Positions 25,509 through 34,331 are shown, counted from the stretch's first letter. The stretch: DNA of 64,000 nucleotides from Catellatospora sichuanensis (GCF_007483665.1 NZ_VIQO01000030.1:62001-126000), one strand, 5' to 3'. The notes: generated by a model from the sequence alone, not told the origin. Program-made: numbers and translations.

Positions 25509-27437
25509 ATGAACAGACTGCGAACAGCGGCGGCGGCCCTGGCCACCGCGCTGATCACCACTTTCGCGGTGGCGGCGCTGCCCGCCCCCGCCACCGCCGC
25601 CGAAGTGCTCGTCAACGGCGGCTTCGAGTCAGGCGCGCTGTCGCCGTGGACCTGCACCGGCGGCCTGGGCAGCGTCGTGTCCACGCCCGTGCGCACCGGC
25701 ACGAAGGCGCTGCAGGGCGCGGCGAGCGCCTCCGACAACGCCAAGTGCAGCCAGACCGTCTCCGTCGTCTCCGGCACCCAGTACACGCTGTCGGCCTGGG
25801 TCCGCGGCAGCTACGTCTACCTCGGCGTCAACGGCGGGTCGTCCACCTGGACCCCGAACGCCACCAACTGGACCCAGCTCACCCTGACCTTCACCGCCGC
25901 CAGCAGCTCCGTCCAGGTCTACCTGCACGGCTGGTACGGCACCGGCACCTACTTCGCCGACGACGTCTCCCTGCAGGGCCAGGGCGGCACCGGGCCCACC
26001 GTGCCCGGCGCGCCCGGCACCCCGTCCGCCGGCTCGATCACCAACACCTCGGTGGCGCTGTCCTGGGGCGCGTCGTCGGGCACGGTCACCGGATACCGGG
26101 TGTACGAGGGCAGCACCGTGCGCGCCACCGTCACCGGCACCTCGGCCACCATCAGCGGGCTGGGCGCGTGCACCACGCACACCTACGCCGTCGCGGCGTA
26201 CAACAGCGCCGGCGAGTCACCGCGCTCGGGCAACGTCACCGTCACCACCACCGGCTGCGGCACCGGCGTGCCGGGCACCCCCGGCAACGTCACCGTCGGC
26301 GGCGCGACCAACAGCTCGCTGAACGTCGGCTGGAGCGCCTCGTCCGGCACGGTCACCGGATACCGGGTGTACGAGGGCAGCACCGTGCGCGCCACCGTCA
26401 CCGGCACCAGCGCCACCATCACCGGCCTGGCCACCTGCTCCAGCCACACCTACACCGTGCGCGCCTACAACGGCACAGGCGAGTCCCCGGCATCGGCCGC
26501 CGCGTCCGGCACCACCACCGGGTGCACCACCGGCACCCTGCCCAAGCACCTGCTCACCGGGTACTGGCAGAACTTCGTCAACGGGGCCACCCCGCTGCGG
26601 CTGTCGTCCGTGCCCACCACGTACGACATCGTCGCGGTCGCCTTCGCCGACGCCGTGTCCGGAACCCCCGGCGCGGTCACCTTCAACGTCGACTCCGGGC
26701 TGTCCTCGGCGGTCGGCGGCTACACCAACGCCCAGTTCCGCACCGACGTCGCCACCCTGAAGGCCCGCAACCAGCGCGTCATCCTGTCCGTCGGCGGCGA
26801 GCTCGGCTCCGTCTCCGTCAACAGCTCCGCCGCGGCGACCAACTTCGCCAACAGCCTCTACACCCTGATCACCGACTTCGGCTTCAACGGCGTCGACATC
26901 GACCTGGAGAACGGCCTCAACGCGACCTACATGGAGCAGGCGCTGCGCAACCTGCGCTCCCGCGTCGGATCCGGCCTGATCATCACGATGGCGCCGCAGA
27001 CCATCGACATGCAGTCCACAGGGGCGGGCTACTTCTCGCTCGCGCTCAACATCCGCGACATCCTGACCATCGTGCACACCCAGTTCTACAACTCGGGCAG
27101 CATGCTCGGCTGCGACCAGCAGTTCGCGTACTCGCAGGCCACGGTCAACTTCCTCACCGCGCTGGCCTGCATCCAGCTGCAGTCGGCGCTGCGGCCCGAC
27201 CAGATCGCGCTCGGCCTGCCCGCCACCACCCAGGCCGCGGGCGGCGGCTACGTCAACCCGTCCGTGGTCAACAACGCGCTGAACTGCCTGGCCGCCGGCA
27301 CCAACTGCGGCAGCTTCGTCCCGCCGGCGCGCTGGCCCACGATCCGCGGCGCGATGACGTGGTCGATCAACTGGGACGCGTCCAACGGCTACAACTTCGC
27401 CAACACGGTGCACAACCACCTGGTGTCGATGCCGTAG
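25509..27437 (+). CDS. Secreted multidomain GH18 chitinase (CBM, two FnIII, GH18)
   Basis: A 642-residue exported chitinase. Signal peptide about residues 1-30 (ending ATAAE); CBM16/CBM4-like sandwich about 32-155 (LVNGGFESGALSPWTCTGGL through TYFADDVSLQG); two fibronectin type III domains about 165-248 and 257-338; GH18 barrel about 345-642. The catalytic motif is FNGVDIDLENG, with DxxDxDxE complete. The two FnIII domains share a 63-base identical stretch, a sign of recent duplication. ATG 25509 follows GGAG. Together with the first chitinase it suits growth on fungal or arthropod chitin, the FnIII modules spacing catalyst from binding domain. Confidence 0.95.
   Translation: MNRLRTAAAALATALITTFAVAALPAPATAAEVLVNGGFESGALSPWTCTGGLGSVVSTPVRTGTKALQGAASASDNAKCSQTVSVVSGTQYTLSAWVRGSYVYLGVNGGSSTWTPNATNWTQLTLTFTAASSSVQVYLHGWYGTGTYFADDVSLQGQGGTGPTVPGAPGTPSAGSITNTSVALSWGASSGTVTGYRVYEGSTVRATVTGTSATISGLGACTTHTYAVAAYNSAGESPRSGNVTVTTTGCGTGVPGTPGNVTVGGATNSSLNVGWSASSGTVTGYRVYEGSTVRATVTGTSATITGLATCSSHTYTVRAYNGTGESPASAAASGTTTGCTTGTLPKHLLTGYWQNFVNGATPLRLSSVPTTYDIVAVAFADAVSGTPGAVTFNVDSGLSSAVGGYTNAQFRTDVATLKARNQRVILSVGGELGSVSVNSSAAATNFANSLYTLITDFGFNGVDIDLENGLNATYMEQALRNLRSRVGSGLIITMAPQTIDMQSTGAGYFSLALNIRDILTIVHTQFYNSGSMLGCDQQFAYSQATVNFLTALACIQLQSALRPDQIALGLPATTQAAGGGYVNPSVVNNALNCLAAGTNCGSFVPPARWPTIRGAMTWSINWDASNGYNFANTVHNHLVSMP
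26079..26408 (+). repeat. Duplicated 63-bp segments in the FnIII domains
   Basis: Bases 26079-26141 and 26346-26408 are identical (63/63) and lie 267 bases apart, one FnIII domain apart. They code for the strand region around GYRVYEGSTVRATVTGT. The perfect match at DNA level points to recent duplication or gene conversion. Confidence 0.85.
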
Positions 27438-27593
27438 CCGCCGACGTCACGAGGGTCCGCCTTCGGGGTGGTCCGGCACCGCGAACTCGGTGCCGGACCG
27501 CCCCCGGTCGATCTTCGAGTGGGGACCGCGCGCAGGAGCCGAAGCCGTTTCGGCTATCGTGCGCGAGCACGCTACTCCGACCGAAGGACCAGC

Positions 27594-29921
27594 ATGACGT
27601 CGGCGCAGTCCCCCCTCGTCGCCTCCGGCGCGCTCGACATACCCACGCAGCGCGAGCCCGCGCCGGCGGAAGCCGCCGAGCCGCAGGCGCCGCCGAAGGC
27701 CGCCGAGCCGCAGGCGCCACCGAAGGGCGCCGAGCCGCAGACGCCGCCGAAGGCCGCCGAGCCGCAGGCGCCGCCGAAGGCATCCGAGCCCGTGGCGCAT
27801 CCGTTCCGCGGGGACGTCGCCGGGCTGCGCGCCGTCGCCGTCGGGCTGGTCCTGCTCTACCACGCCGGCGTGCCGTTCCTGCCCGGTGGCTTCGTCGGCG
27901 TCGACGTCTTCTTCGTCATCTCCGGCTTCCTGATCACCGGACAGCTGCTCAAAGAGGTCGAGCGCACCGGACGGGTGTCGCTGGCGGGCTTCTACGCCCG
28001 CCGCGCGAAGCGGATCCTGCCGGCGGCCGCGATCGTCCTGGTGGCGACCGCGGGCCTGGTCTGGCGGTTCGCGCCCAGAACCCTCTGGGAGGACACCGCG
28101 GGCGACATCGTCAGCGCCGCCCTGTACGTCGTCAACTGGCGTTTCTCCGACCGGGCGGTCGACTATCTCGCCGAGCACACGCAGCCCTCGCCGGTGCAGC
28201 ATTTCTGGTCGCTGGCGGTGGAGGAGCAGTTCTACATCGTCTGGCCACTGCTGATCATCCTTGCGGTGCTGGCGTCGCGCCTGCTGCGCAGCGGCATCAA
28301 GCCGACGCTCTGGGTCGCGTTGCTGGTCGTGCTGGTGCCGTCGTTCGTCTGGTCCGTCCTCGAGACCGCCTCGTCGCCTGCGCAGGCGTTCTTCGCGTCC
28401 ACGACCCGGATGTGGGAACTGGCCGTCGGTGCGGGCGTCGCGCTCGCCGGAGCGGCGTGCGCGCGGATTCCGCGGCCGGCCGCCATCACGGCGGGCTGGC
28501 TCGGGTTGGCGGCCGTCGTCGCCGCCGGGGTGCTGGTCACCGCCGAAACGGCGTGGCCCGGTCACGCCGCCGCCCTGCCGACGCTCGGCACCGCCGCCGT
28601 GCTGGCCGCGGGCGCCGCGGCAGGCCGGTCGGGGCCGGTCGCGCTGCTCGGCATCCGGCCCATGCGCTGGGTCGGCGACCTCTCCTACTCCCTCTACCTG
28701 TGGCACTGGCCGCTGCTGATGGTCGCGACCGCGCACTGGCAGGGCCTGTCCACCGGTCAGGGCCTGGCGATCACGGCCGCCTCGGTCGTGCCCGCGTGGC
28801 TGACGTACCGGCTGGTGGAGAACCCGCTGAGATACTCGACGGCGATCTCCGGCTCGTCGCGGCTGGCGCTGAGCCTGGGTGCCAACTTCACGCTGGTCGG
28901 CGTCAGCGCCGGCCTTGCCCTGATGCTGGTCTTCGCGAACGTGAGCACCGGTCCGAGCCTCGCGGAGGAGTCCGCGCCCGTGGACGGCCCGGTGGTCGTG
29001 CTACCTCCCGTGGACGTCGCCCTTCCCCCGGTCCTCACCGGCGGGCCCGAGCGGCGGCCGCTGGGCGCAGGGGTGCTCGGCATCAACCCGCTCGGCGATC
29101 CCCGAGGGCAGGTGACGGACCGGGTCCCGGTGATGTTCCCCGAGCCGCTGGTGGCCCGCCAGGACCTGCCCGACACCTACCGCGACAAGTGCCACCAGAG
29201 CCGCGCGGGCGCCAAACTGCTCTCGTGCACCTTCGGCGATCCTTCTTCGACCACGGAGGTGGTCCTGGCAGGGGACTCGAAGGTGGAGCAGTGGCTGCCC
29301 GCGTTCCAGATGCTGGCCGCGAAGAACCGCTGGAAGATCGTCACCTACATCAAGTCGTCCTGCGGGTTCGCGTCCGCTGAGCACCTGGTCAACGACATCC
29401 CGGGCAGGCCTTACCCGACCTGTACCGAATGGAACCGGGCGCTGCTGGCGAAGCTGGTCGCCGACCGCCCCGAGTACGTGGTCACCTCGCAGTACACCGG
29501 CACGGCCGCCGACGGCGCCGGGCAGCAGAGCGTCGAGGCGATGGTCGCGGGGATGCGTACGTCCTGGACGGCGCTCACCGAGGTCGGCACGAAGGTGATC
29601 CTGCTGGCGAACACCCCCGATCCCGGCATGATCGTCTACGAGTGCATCGACCAGAATCGCAACCGGCTGTCGGCGTGCGTGTTCGACCGCGCCCGCCACG
29701 ACGCCGACCGGGGTTACCGGACGCAGCGGGAGGCCGCGTCCGGCACCGGCGTGCCGGTCATCGACCTGTTCGACGCGATCTGCCCGGTCGGGCCGTGCGC
29801 CCCGGTCATCGGCAACGTGATCGTGTACCGCGAGTCGTCTCACCTGACCGCGACTTACGTCAGGACGATGGCGCCGCGGCTCGCGGTCGCGCTGACCGGG
29901 GCCGGGCTGCCCACCGGCTGA
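27594..29921 (+). CDS. Acyltransferase-3 (OafA/YrhL-like) with C-terminal SGNH domain
   Basis: A 775-residue membrane O-acyltransferase. Residues 1-65 are cytoplasmic and hold repeats of AEPQAPPKA. The AT3 domain (about 70-420) has FRGDVAGLRAVAVGLVLLYHAG with the catalytic His, VDVFFVISGFLITGQL, YARRAKRILPAA and SLAVEEQFYIVWP, and about ten TM helices. After a linker an SGNH-like domain (about 530-775) shows VVLAGDSKVEQWLPAFQ with the Ser of block I (GDS) and near the end YRESSHLTATYVRTMAP, matching the DxxH block, although the Asp position reads Ser. It probably acetylates a surface glycan or lipid. ATG 27594 follows GAAGGA. Confidence 0.92.
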   Translation: MTSAQSPLVASGALDIPTQREPAPAEAAEPQAPPKAAEPQAPPKGAEPQTPPKAAEPQAPPKASEPVAHPFRGDVAGLRAVAVGLVLLYHAGVPFLPGGFVGVDVFFVISGFLITGQLLKEVERTGRVSLAGFYARRAKRILPAAAIVLVATAGLVWRFAPRTLWEDTAGDIVSAALYVVNWRFSDRAVDYLAEHTQPSPVQHFWSLAVEEQFYIVWPLLIILAVLASRLLRSGIKPTLWVALLVVLVPSFVWSVLETASSPAQAFFASTTRMWELAVGAGVALAGAACARIPRPAAITAGWLGLAAVVAAGVLVTAETAWPGHAAALPTLGTAAVLAAGAAAGRSGPVALLGIRPMRWVGDLSYSLYLWHWPLLMVATAHWQGLSTGQGLAITAASVVPAWLTYRLVENPLRYSTAISGSSRLALSLGANFTLVGVSAGLALMLVFANVSTGPSLAEESAPVDGPVVVLPPVDVALPPVLTGGPERRPLGAGVLGINPLGDPRGQVTDRVPVMFPEPLVARQDLPDTYRDKCHQSRAGAKLLSCTFGDPSSTTEVVLAGDSKVEQWLPAFQMLAAKNRWKIVTYIKSSCGFASAEHLVNDIPGRPYPTCTEWNRALLAKLVADRPEYVVTSQYTGTAADGAGQQSVEAMVAGMRTSWTALTEVGTKVILLANTPDPGMIVYECIDQNRNRLSACVFDRARHDADRGYRTQREAASGTGVPVIDLFDAICPVGPCAPVIGNVIVYRESSHLTATYVRTMAPRLAVALTGAGLPTG
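27672..27779 (+). repeat. Four tandem 27-bp units in the acyltransferase N-terminus
   Basis: Units at 27672-27698, 27699-27725, 27726-27752 and 27753-27779 differ by only a few bases and code for nine-residue AEPQAPPKA repeats; a degenerate fifth unit follows. Contiguous, in frame and without spacers, so a coding minisatellite and not a CRISPR array. Confidence 0.9.
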
Positions 29922-29991
29922 CACCGCGTCCGCGCCGTCGGGCGCGGCCGGTCCGGCGCCGCCCGGCCCGTCGCGAGCCGGCACCGGCCGG

Positions 29992-30957
29992 TCATCCGAC
30001 GGTTAGGACGATCTTGCCGCGGGCGTGGTCGGTGTCGAGGGCGCGGAAGACGTCGGCGGCCTCCGACAGGGGGCGGGTGCGTTCGATGACGGGCGTGATC
30101 CGGCCCGCGGCGACCAGCGTGGCGAGGTGGTCCAGGTCGGCGGTGTCCCGGCGGGCGGCCACGACACGCAGCCGCGGCCGGGTCACCGCGCCCAGCGCGG
30201 TCACCTTCAGCAGGTGCGGCAGCGGGCCGAGCACCCGGCCACCCGCGCCGCTGGAGGACAGGTACACCCCGCCCGGCGCGAGCACCCGGCGCAAGGCCGC
30301 GAGCCGGTGGCCGCCGGCCAGGTCGAGGACGACGTCGTAGCTGCGGTCGCCCCGGGTGAAGTCCTCGCGCGTGTAGTCGACGACGTCGGCGCCCAGCGAG
30401 CGCACCAGTTCGGCGTTGCGGGTGCTGCACACGCCGGTGACCTGCGCGCCGAGGTCGACGGCCAGCTGCACGGCGAACGTGCCGACGCCGCCGGAGGCCC
30501 CGTTGACCAGCACCCGGCTGCCCGCCGTGACGCCGCCCAGGCGCAGTGCCTGCAGCGCGGTGGTCGCGGCCACGGGCAGCGTCGCCGCCTGCTCGAAGCC
30601 CACCCCGGCGGGCTTGCGGGCCAGGTGGTCGGCGGGCGCGGCGACGTACTCGGCGAAGCCACGCTGGTCCATCTCGCCGAACACCTCGTCACCGGGCTGC
30701 CAGCGGGTCACCTTCGCGCCGACCTCGACGACCGTGCCGGCCACGTCGCGGCCCAGGATCGTCACCCGCGGCCTGCGCAGGCCCCAGAACAGCCGGATGA
30801 AGGTGGGTTCACCTCGCAGCGCCACCCGGTCGCCGAAGTTGAGCGAGCAGGCGTGCACGCGCACCAGCACCTGCTCCGGCCCGACCGCGGGCCGCGGCAC
30901 CTCAATGCAGCGCAGCACGTCGGCGGAGCCGTACCTGTCACGGACGATCGCTTTCAC
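29992..30957 (-). CDS. Zinc-free medium-chain (quinone-type) NADP-dependent oxidoreductase
   Basis: A 321-residue MDR-family reductase. GroES-like N-terminal domain with VRVHACSLNFGDRVALRG, then the nucleotide fold with VLVNGASGGVGTFAVQLA (the GxGxxG-type site, here GASGGVG) and the family end PLSEAADVFRALDTDHARGKIVLTV. The zinc ligands of alcohol dehydrogenases are absent, as in quinone oxidoreductases and reticulon-4-interacting-type proteins. The start is GTG 30957 with GGAGAT five bases upstream. It reduces quinones or activated alkenes, substrate unknown. Stand-alone gene. Confidence 0.9.
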   Translation of the reverse strand: MKAIVRDRYGSADVLRCIEVPRPAVGPEQVLVRVHACSLNFGDRVALRGEPTFIRLFWGLRRPRVTILGRDVAGTVVEVGAKVTRWQPGDEVFGEMDQRGFAEYVAAPADHLARKPAGVGFEQAATLPVAATTALQALRLGGVTAGSRVLVNGASGGVGTFAVQLAVDLGAQVTGVCSTRNAELVRSLGADVVDYTREDFTRGDRSYDVVLDLAGGHRLAALRRVLAPGGVYLSSSGAGGRVLGPLPHLLKVTALGAVTRPRLRVVAARRDTADLDHLATLVAAGRITPVIERTRPLSEAADVFRALDTDHARGKIVLTVG

Positions 30958-31126
30958 GGGGATCTCCTCATCTCTGGGGCACGCCACCGGTCCCGGCGGC
31001 CGCGCTGTCGGGCTACGCAAGGTCAGGGCAAGGGGCGAGCGGTGTTCAGCAGCGGAGGGCACGGACGAGCGGTGCTCGGCGGCAGGGGCGAGCGATTGCG
31101 GCGGCGCACGGCCGGGCGAGCTGTGT

Positions 31127-32068
31127 TCAGCGGTGGCGGGCCTGGCCGAGTCCGTCGGTGACGGCGTGCAGCAGGCTGAGCGAGGACATGGCGACCAGGC
31201 CGATCCCGATCCACCGTGTCGTGTCCGGACTCCACCCTGCCGCGGCGACGAAGGCCGGGTTGAGCACCCGGTCGGTCGTGACGAGCCAGATCAGCGTCAG
31301 CGGGGCCGCGACCTCGACCAGTGCACCGGACAGCGCCAGCGGCACGCTCCAGCGGGCGTAGTGCCGGGCGAACGCGAATCCGAGCCCGGCCAGCCCCACG
31401 GCGAGGAAGGCGTACACCACGCCGGTCTGCCACAGCCACGGCGACAGCAGGCCGATCGGCTCGCCCGCCGCGTCGCTGCGCGTGCTGACCACCGGGGTCA
31501 GCAGCACGAACGTGCAGAAGAGCACGGTCACCACGGTCAGTGTCGCCAGTTCCGCGTACCGGGCCCGTCGGCTCGGCCGTTCCGGCAGCGCGTCGATGCT
31601 CCACGGCCGGGCGGCGCCGGGACGCAGACGGGGCAGCCGGTCGAGGGCCGCGAACGCCAGCGTGGTCCAGCAGACGATGTGGACGGCCGTGGTGAACGCC
31701 GCCGACAGCGCGTCACCGGCCAGGGTCAGCGCGTCCTCGCCGCGCAGCGCCCGGACCAGGCCCACCCCGGCGGCGGCCGCGGGCACCACCGTGGCCAGCA
31801 GTATCGCGAGCAGGCGGGTGTAGTCGTGGTAGAGCGCCGGGCCGATCAGGTGCAGCGGCCGGTCGGCGTATCCGGCGGCGAGCCGGGAGGGGTCGCCCAG
31901 CTCGGTCAGCACCTCGATCTCGGCGGCGGCGGGGTCGCCGCCCGCCTCGACCCGGTCGTCGACGGCGTCGGCGATCGCGGTGCGCAGTTCCTTCTCGATG
32001 TCGGCGCGCTGGCGGCCGGGCAGGCGGCGCAGCGTGGCGTCCACGTAGCGGTCGGTGAGGGTGGTCAT
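31127..32068 (-). CDS. HAAS-domain (permease prefix-like) membrane protein
   Basis: A 313-residue protein that starts with a helical HAAS-type domain (about residues 1-75: LTDRYVDATLRRLPGRQRADIEKELRTAIADAVDD), followed by about seven TM helices (about 88-108, 120-142, 178-200, 215-238, 248-270, 285-305). Such proteins are regularly encoded directly behind a PadR repressor; here the two overlap by four bases (ATGA). The function is unknown, though a membrane stress or permease-regulating role is thought likely. Expression is presumably controlled by the PadR protein through the operator at 32411. Confidence 0.82.
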   Translation of the reverse strand: MTTLTDRYVDATLRRLPGRQRADIEKELRTAIADAVDDRVEAGGDPAAAEIEVLTELGDPSRLAAGYADRPLHLIGPALYHDYTRLLAILLATVVPAAAAGVGLVRALRGEDALTLAGDALSAAFTTAVHIVCWTTLAFAALDRLPRLRPGAARPWSIDALPERPSRRARYAELATLTVVTVLFCTFVLLTPVVSTRSDAAGEPIGLLSPWLWQTGVVYAFLAVGLAGLGFAFARHYARWSVPLALSGALVEVAAPLTLIWLVTTDRVLNPAFVAAAGWSPDTTRWIGIGLVAMSSLSLLHAVTDGLGQARHR

Positions 32069-32400
32069 GGCCGGCCTTTCAGTGCGCGGAATGCGGCGTC
32101 GAGGGCGTCCCAGTCGCGGCCCAGCGTGTCGGCGAGCTGCTCGCCTTCGGCGCTGGTGCGGTAGAACTTGCGTGGCCGGGCCTCGTCGGTGTTCCAGTCG
32201 CTGGTCAGCAGCCCCTGCTTCTCCAGGCGGCGCAGCAGCGGATAGAGGGTGTTCGCGTCGACCGCGAAGCCGCGCTGCTCCAGCAGGTCGAGCAGCGCGT
32301 ATCCGTAATTGGCCTGCCTCAGCACGAGCAGGCAGGCCAGCACGACGGTGCCTCGGCGCAGTTCCTGCAGGTGCGTCGAGAGCTGCTCGTCGTTAACCAT
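32065..32400 (-). CDS. PadR-family transcriptional regulator
   Basis: A 111-residue winged-helix repressor. It shows LQELRRGTVVLACLLVLRQANYGYALLDLLEQRGFAVDANTLYPLLRRLEKQGLLTSDW, the full PadR N-terminal domain with the recognition helix at TLYPLLRRLE, and a short C-terminal helix for dimerisation. It overlaps the downstream HAAS membrane-protein gene. A 21-bp palindrome-like site lies 11 bases before its start, so it probably represses itself and its partner until a ligand binds. Confidence 0.93.
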   Translation of the reverse strand: MVNDEQLSTHLQELRRGTVVLACLLVLRQANYGYALLDLLEQRGFAVDANTLYPLLRRLEKQGLLTSDWNTDEARPRKFYRTSAEGEQLADTLGRDWDALDAAFRALKGRP

Positions 32401-32410
32401 ACGTCACACG

Positions 32411-32431
32411 ATAGTGTGTGCCACACAGTAT
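32411..32431 (-). promoter_or_regulatory. Putative PadR operator
   Basis: ATAGTGTGTG and CACACAGTAT flank a single C; nine of ten positions pair. The site sits 11-31 bases upstream of the padR-type start codon, where autorepression would act. Confidence 0.6.
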
Positions 32432-32514
32432 GGCAACAGACTTCATGGTCCATCCGCTGACGGTTTTCCGTCAGTCAACGGAAAGGGGAGTGGCTGGTCG
32501 GCATCATGTGCGCC

Positions 32515-33126
32515 ATGAAGCCATCGGGCCCCCTCGCCGCACTCGTCCTCGCAGTCGCCCTCGCCACTGCTGCCTGCACCGCCGACACCCCTGGGACCAC
32601 ACCGGCATCCAGCGGCGCGCCGGGCGCCGCTCCTTCGGTGACCAGCGTCGCTCCTTCGGCGGGCACCGCCGCGGGCGACCGGGACGGCTGCCTGACCGGC
32701 AAGTGGACGGCCGACGTGGACGCCATGGCCAAGGCGGCCGCCCGGCTGGGCGGCGGCGAGGGCAAGGGCTCCGGCAGCATCACCCTGGAGTTCGCCGACC
32801 AGATGACCATCGCGTACGACGACGCGGTCATCTCGATCAAGTCCACCGTGTCCGGCTCGGCCGTCGAGGCCAAGATGACCATCAACGGCTCGGCGACCAG
32901 CACCACCTACACGACCAAGGACGGAAAGATCGCAGGCGTGATGCCCGGCGGCAAGATCACCACCAAGTCGGTCATGACCATGAACGGCGTCGAGACACCG
33001 ATGCCCGCCGCGGCGTTCGACGGCAACCTCGACCTGTCCAAGAACACGGTGTCCTACACCTGTTCCGGCAGCAAGGCGGAGCTGAGCAACGGCTACGTCA
33101 GCTGGCCGCTGACGAAGGTCTCCTGA
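32515..33126 (+). CDS. Lipoprotein of unknown function
   Basis: A 203-residue exported lipoprotein. Signal peptide with lipobox LATAAC; the lipidated Cys is about residue 21, followed by a Ser/Thr/Pro-rich tether (to about 58). The mature domain (about 60-203) has alternating strands (SITLEFADQMTIAYDDAV, VEAKMTINGSATSTTYTTKDGKI) and a pair of Cys, one in DGCLTGKW and one in SYTCSGSKAEL, which could form a disulfide. It resembles lipocalin-like or DUF-type beta-barrel lipoproteins of actinobacteria. The ATG at 32506 is an alternative start. Confidence 0.8.
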   Translation: MKPSGPLAALVLAVALATAACTADTPGTTPASSGAPGAAPSVTSVAPSAGTAAGDRDGCLTGKWTADVDAMAKAAARLGGGEGKGSGSITLEFADQMTIAYDDAVISIKSTVSGSAVEAKMTINGSATSTTYTTKDGKIAGVMPGGKITTKSVMTMNGVETPMPAAAFDGNLDLSKNTVSYTCSGSKAELSNGYVSWPLTKVS

Positions 33127-33138
33127 CCGGACCCCGCC

Positions 33139-33174
33139 CGGGCAGCCGGGCGGTCGAGGACCGCCGGCTGCCCG
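33139..33174. terminator. Bidirectional terminator hairpin
   Basis: CGGGCAGCC at 33139 pairs with GGCTGCCCG ending at 33174, and the inner GGCGGTC pairs with GACCGCC, with one bulged base. It lies between the convergent lipoprotein and SUFU-domain genes. Confidence 0.75.
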
Positions 33175-33187
33175 TACCGTTCCAGGG

Positions 33188-34228
33188 TCAACCGACCTCG
33201 GCCACGACCGCCCCGCTCTGGTCGCGGATCTGCGACCGGACGATCCGGACGGTCAGTTCCGGCGCGGCGGCCAGCCGGTGCTCCCCGGCCGCGGGCCGCA
33301 GCAGGCCGGTCAGTTCCGCCAGCACCTCGGGCGTGAGCTGCAGGTCCAGCGGGCCGTCGGCCTTCTGGGACATGGTGAGCCGGGTCCCGGGCCGGATGTG
33401 CACCCCGCTCTCCGGGCCGGCGAGGTACAGGTCGCGGCCGAACGGCAGCCGGGCCGCCAGCACCCGCCCGATCCGGGCGGCGGCGTTTGCCCCGACGGTC
33501 ACCGTGGTGGTGCCGTCCTGCTGCTGCCAGCTCGCCTCCGCCACGAACAGGGCGCCGGTCGAGGATCCGTCGTCGCGCACGCCGTGGGAGATCGCCGCGG
33601 CGACCTCGGCGTCGCCGGTGAGGTCGCCGCGGTCGAGGTCGGTGACCAGCAGCGGCAGCCGGGGCCGCAGTGCCTCGAGCAGGCGCAGCGCGTCCCACTG
33701 CTCGATGACCGCGTATTCCTCCAGGGTGAGGCCGACGACCTGCAGGAACCGCACCTGTCCGTGCGGGGTGTCGATGACGCCGAGTTCAGGGTCGTCGGTG
33801 AAGGCGGCGGCGCGGATGGCGGTGTCCGGCCGCTCGCACACGGGCCCGTTGAGGTCGAGGTGGTGTCCGGGCCCGAAGCCGTTGCCCGAACCGAACACGT
33901 ATCGGGCCAGGGCCTGCAGGAAGTTCGCCGCCCACAGCGGCGGCTCGTCCTCGCCGGACGTGCGGGCCACCCGGAAGGTGAACTCGAAGCCCCAGCCCGA
34001 CTGCTCCGGGTCGTCCCACTCCTTGGTGTACAGCTCGGACATGCCGTAACTGACCAGGTGCCAATGGTCGTCACGGCGGTAGAAGCTCACGCCGTCGAGC
34101 GGGCCCGGCCCGCCCAGCCTCCACTTGATCGGCGTGCCGAAGTGCTGCGGCTCGACGCCCGGGTAGAGCCGGTCCAGCGCTGCGGTGACGGCGTCCCAGC
34201 CCGGGTAGTCCTCGGTGTCGTCGGTCAT
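33188..34228 (-). CDS. Suppressor-of-fused (SUFU) domain protein
   Basis: A 346-residue cytoplasmic protein. It begins GWDAVTAALDRLYPGVEPQHFGTPIKWRLGG and continues with PLDGVSFYRRDDHWHLVSYGMSELY and SGWGFEFTFRV, the characteristic bacterial SUFU domain (about residues 10-190). The second half (about 200-346) is a further alpha/beta region without a name. Bacterial SUFU proteins often serve as immunity partners of polymorphic toxins, but no toxin gene is next to it. ATG 34228 is chosen (MTDDTEDYPGW) as the domain starts there; an upstream in-frame ATG at 34303 lies in the regulatory region of the ArsR gene. Confidence 0.85.
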   Translation of the reverse strand: MTDDTEDYPGWDAVTAALDRLYPGVEPQHFGTPIKWRLGGPGPLDGVSFYRRDDHWHLVSYGMSELYTKEWDDPEQSGWGFEFTFRVARTSGEDEPPLWAANFLQALARYVFGSGNGFGPGHHLDLNGPVCERPDTAIRAAAFTDDPELGVIDTPHGQVRFLQVVGLTLEEYAVIEQWDALRLLEALRPRLPLLVTDLDRGDLTGDAEVAAAISHGVRDDGSSTGALFVAEASWQQQDGTTTVTVGANAAARIGRVLAARLPFGRDLYLAGPESGVHIRPGTRLTMSQKADGPLDLQLTPEVLAELTGLLRPAAGEHRLAAAPELTVRIVRSQIRDQSGAVVAEVG

Positions 34229-34299
34229 GGGCGGTGACTTTACGGATGGGGTCCGCCTTTCGGGGTACGGGTTGCGGAGGGGGGCCGTGAGGTGCATAC

Positions 34300-34331
34300 T
34301 CAACTTGTCGGTTGATTAACCGGATGGTTGA
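34300..34331 (+). promoter_or_regulatory. Putative ArsR operator
   Basis: TCAAC at 34300 pairs with GTTGA at 34311-34315; the near palindrome GGTTGATTAACC (34310-34321) and a second GGTTGA (34326-34331) follow. The cluster of GTTGA half sites ends 14 bases before the regulator start codon. Confidence 0.5.

Noticed and set aside
4273-27437. The two GH18 chitinases as duplicates of each other
   Set aside because: Their domain order, catalytic-motif sequence (DGIDIDIE versus FNGVDIDLE) and binding modules differ; they are independent family members.
27672-27779. CRISPR array
   Set aside because: Units are contiguous, without spacers and in frame, so a coding minisatellite.
27447-28736. Minus-strand frame opposite the acyltransferase
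   Set aside because: Low-complexity Arg/Gly/Asp composition, no start signal, and an intact acyltransferase domain on the other strand.
25646-29380. A 1244-codon plus-strand frame across the second chitinase and the acyltransferase
   Set aside because: It is Arg/His-rich nonsense running through two well-supported genes in another frame.
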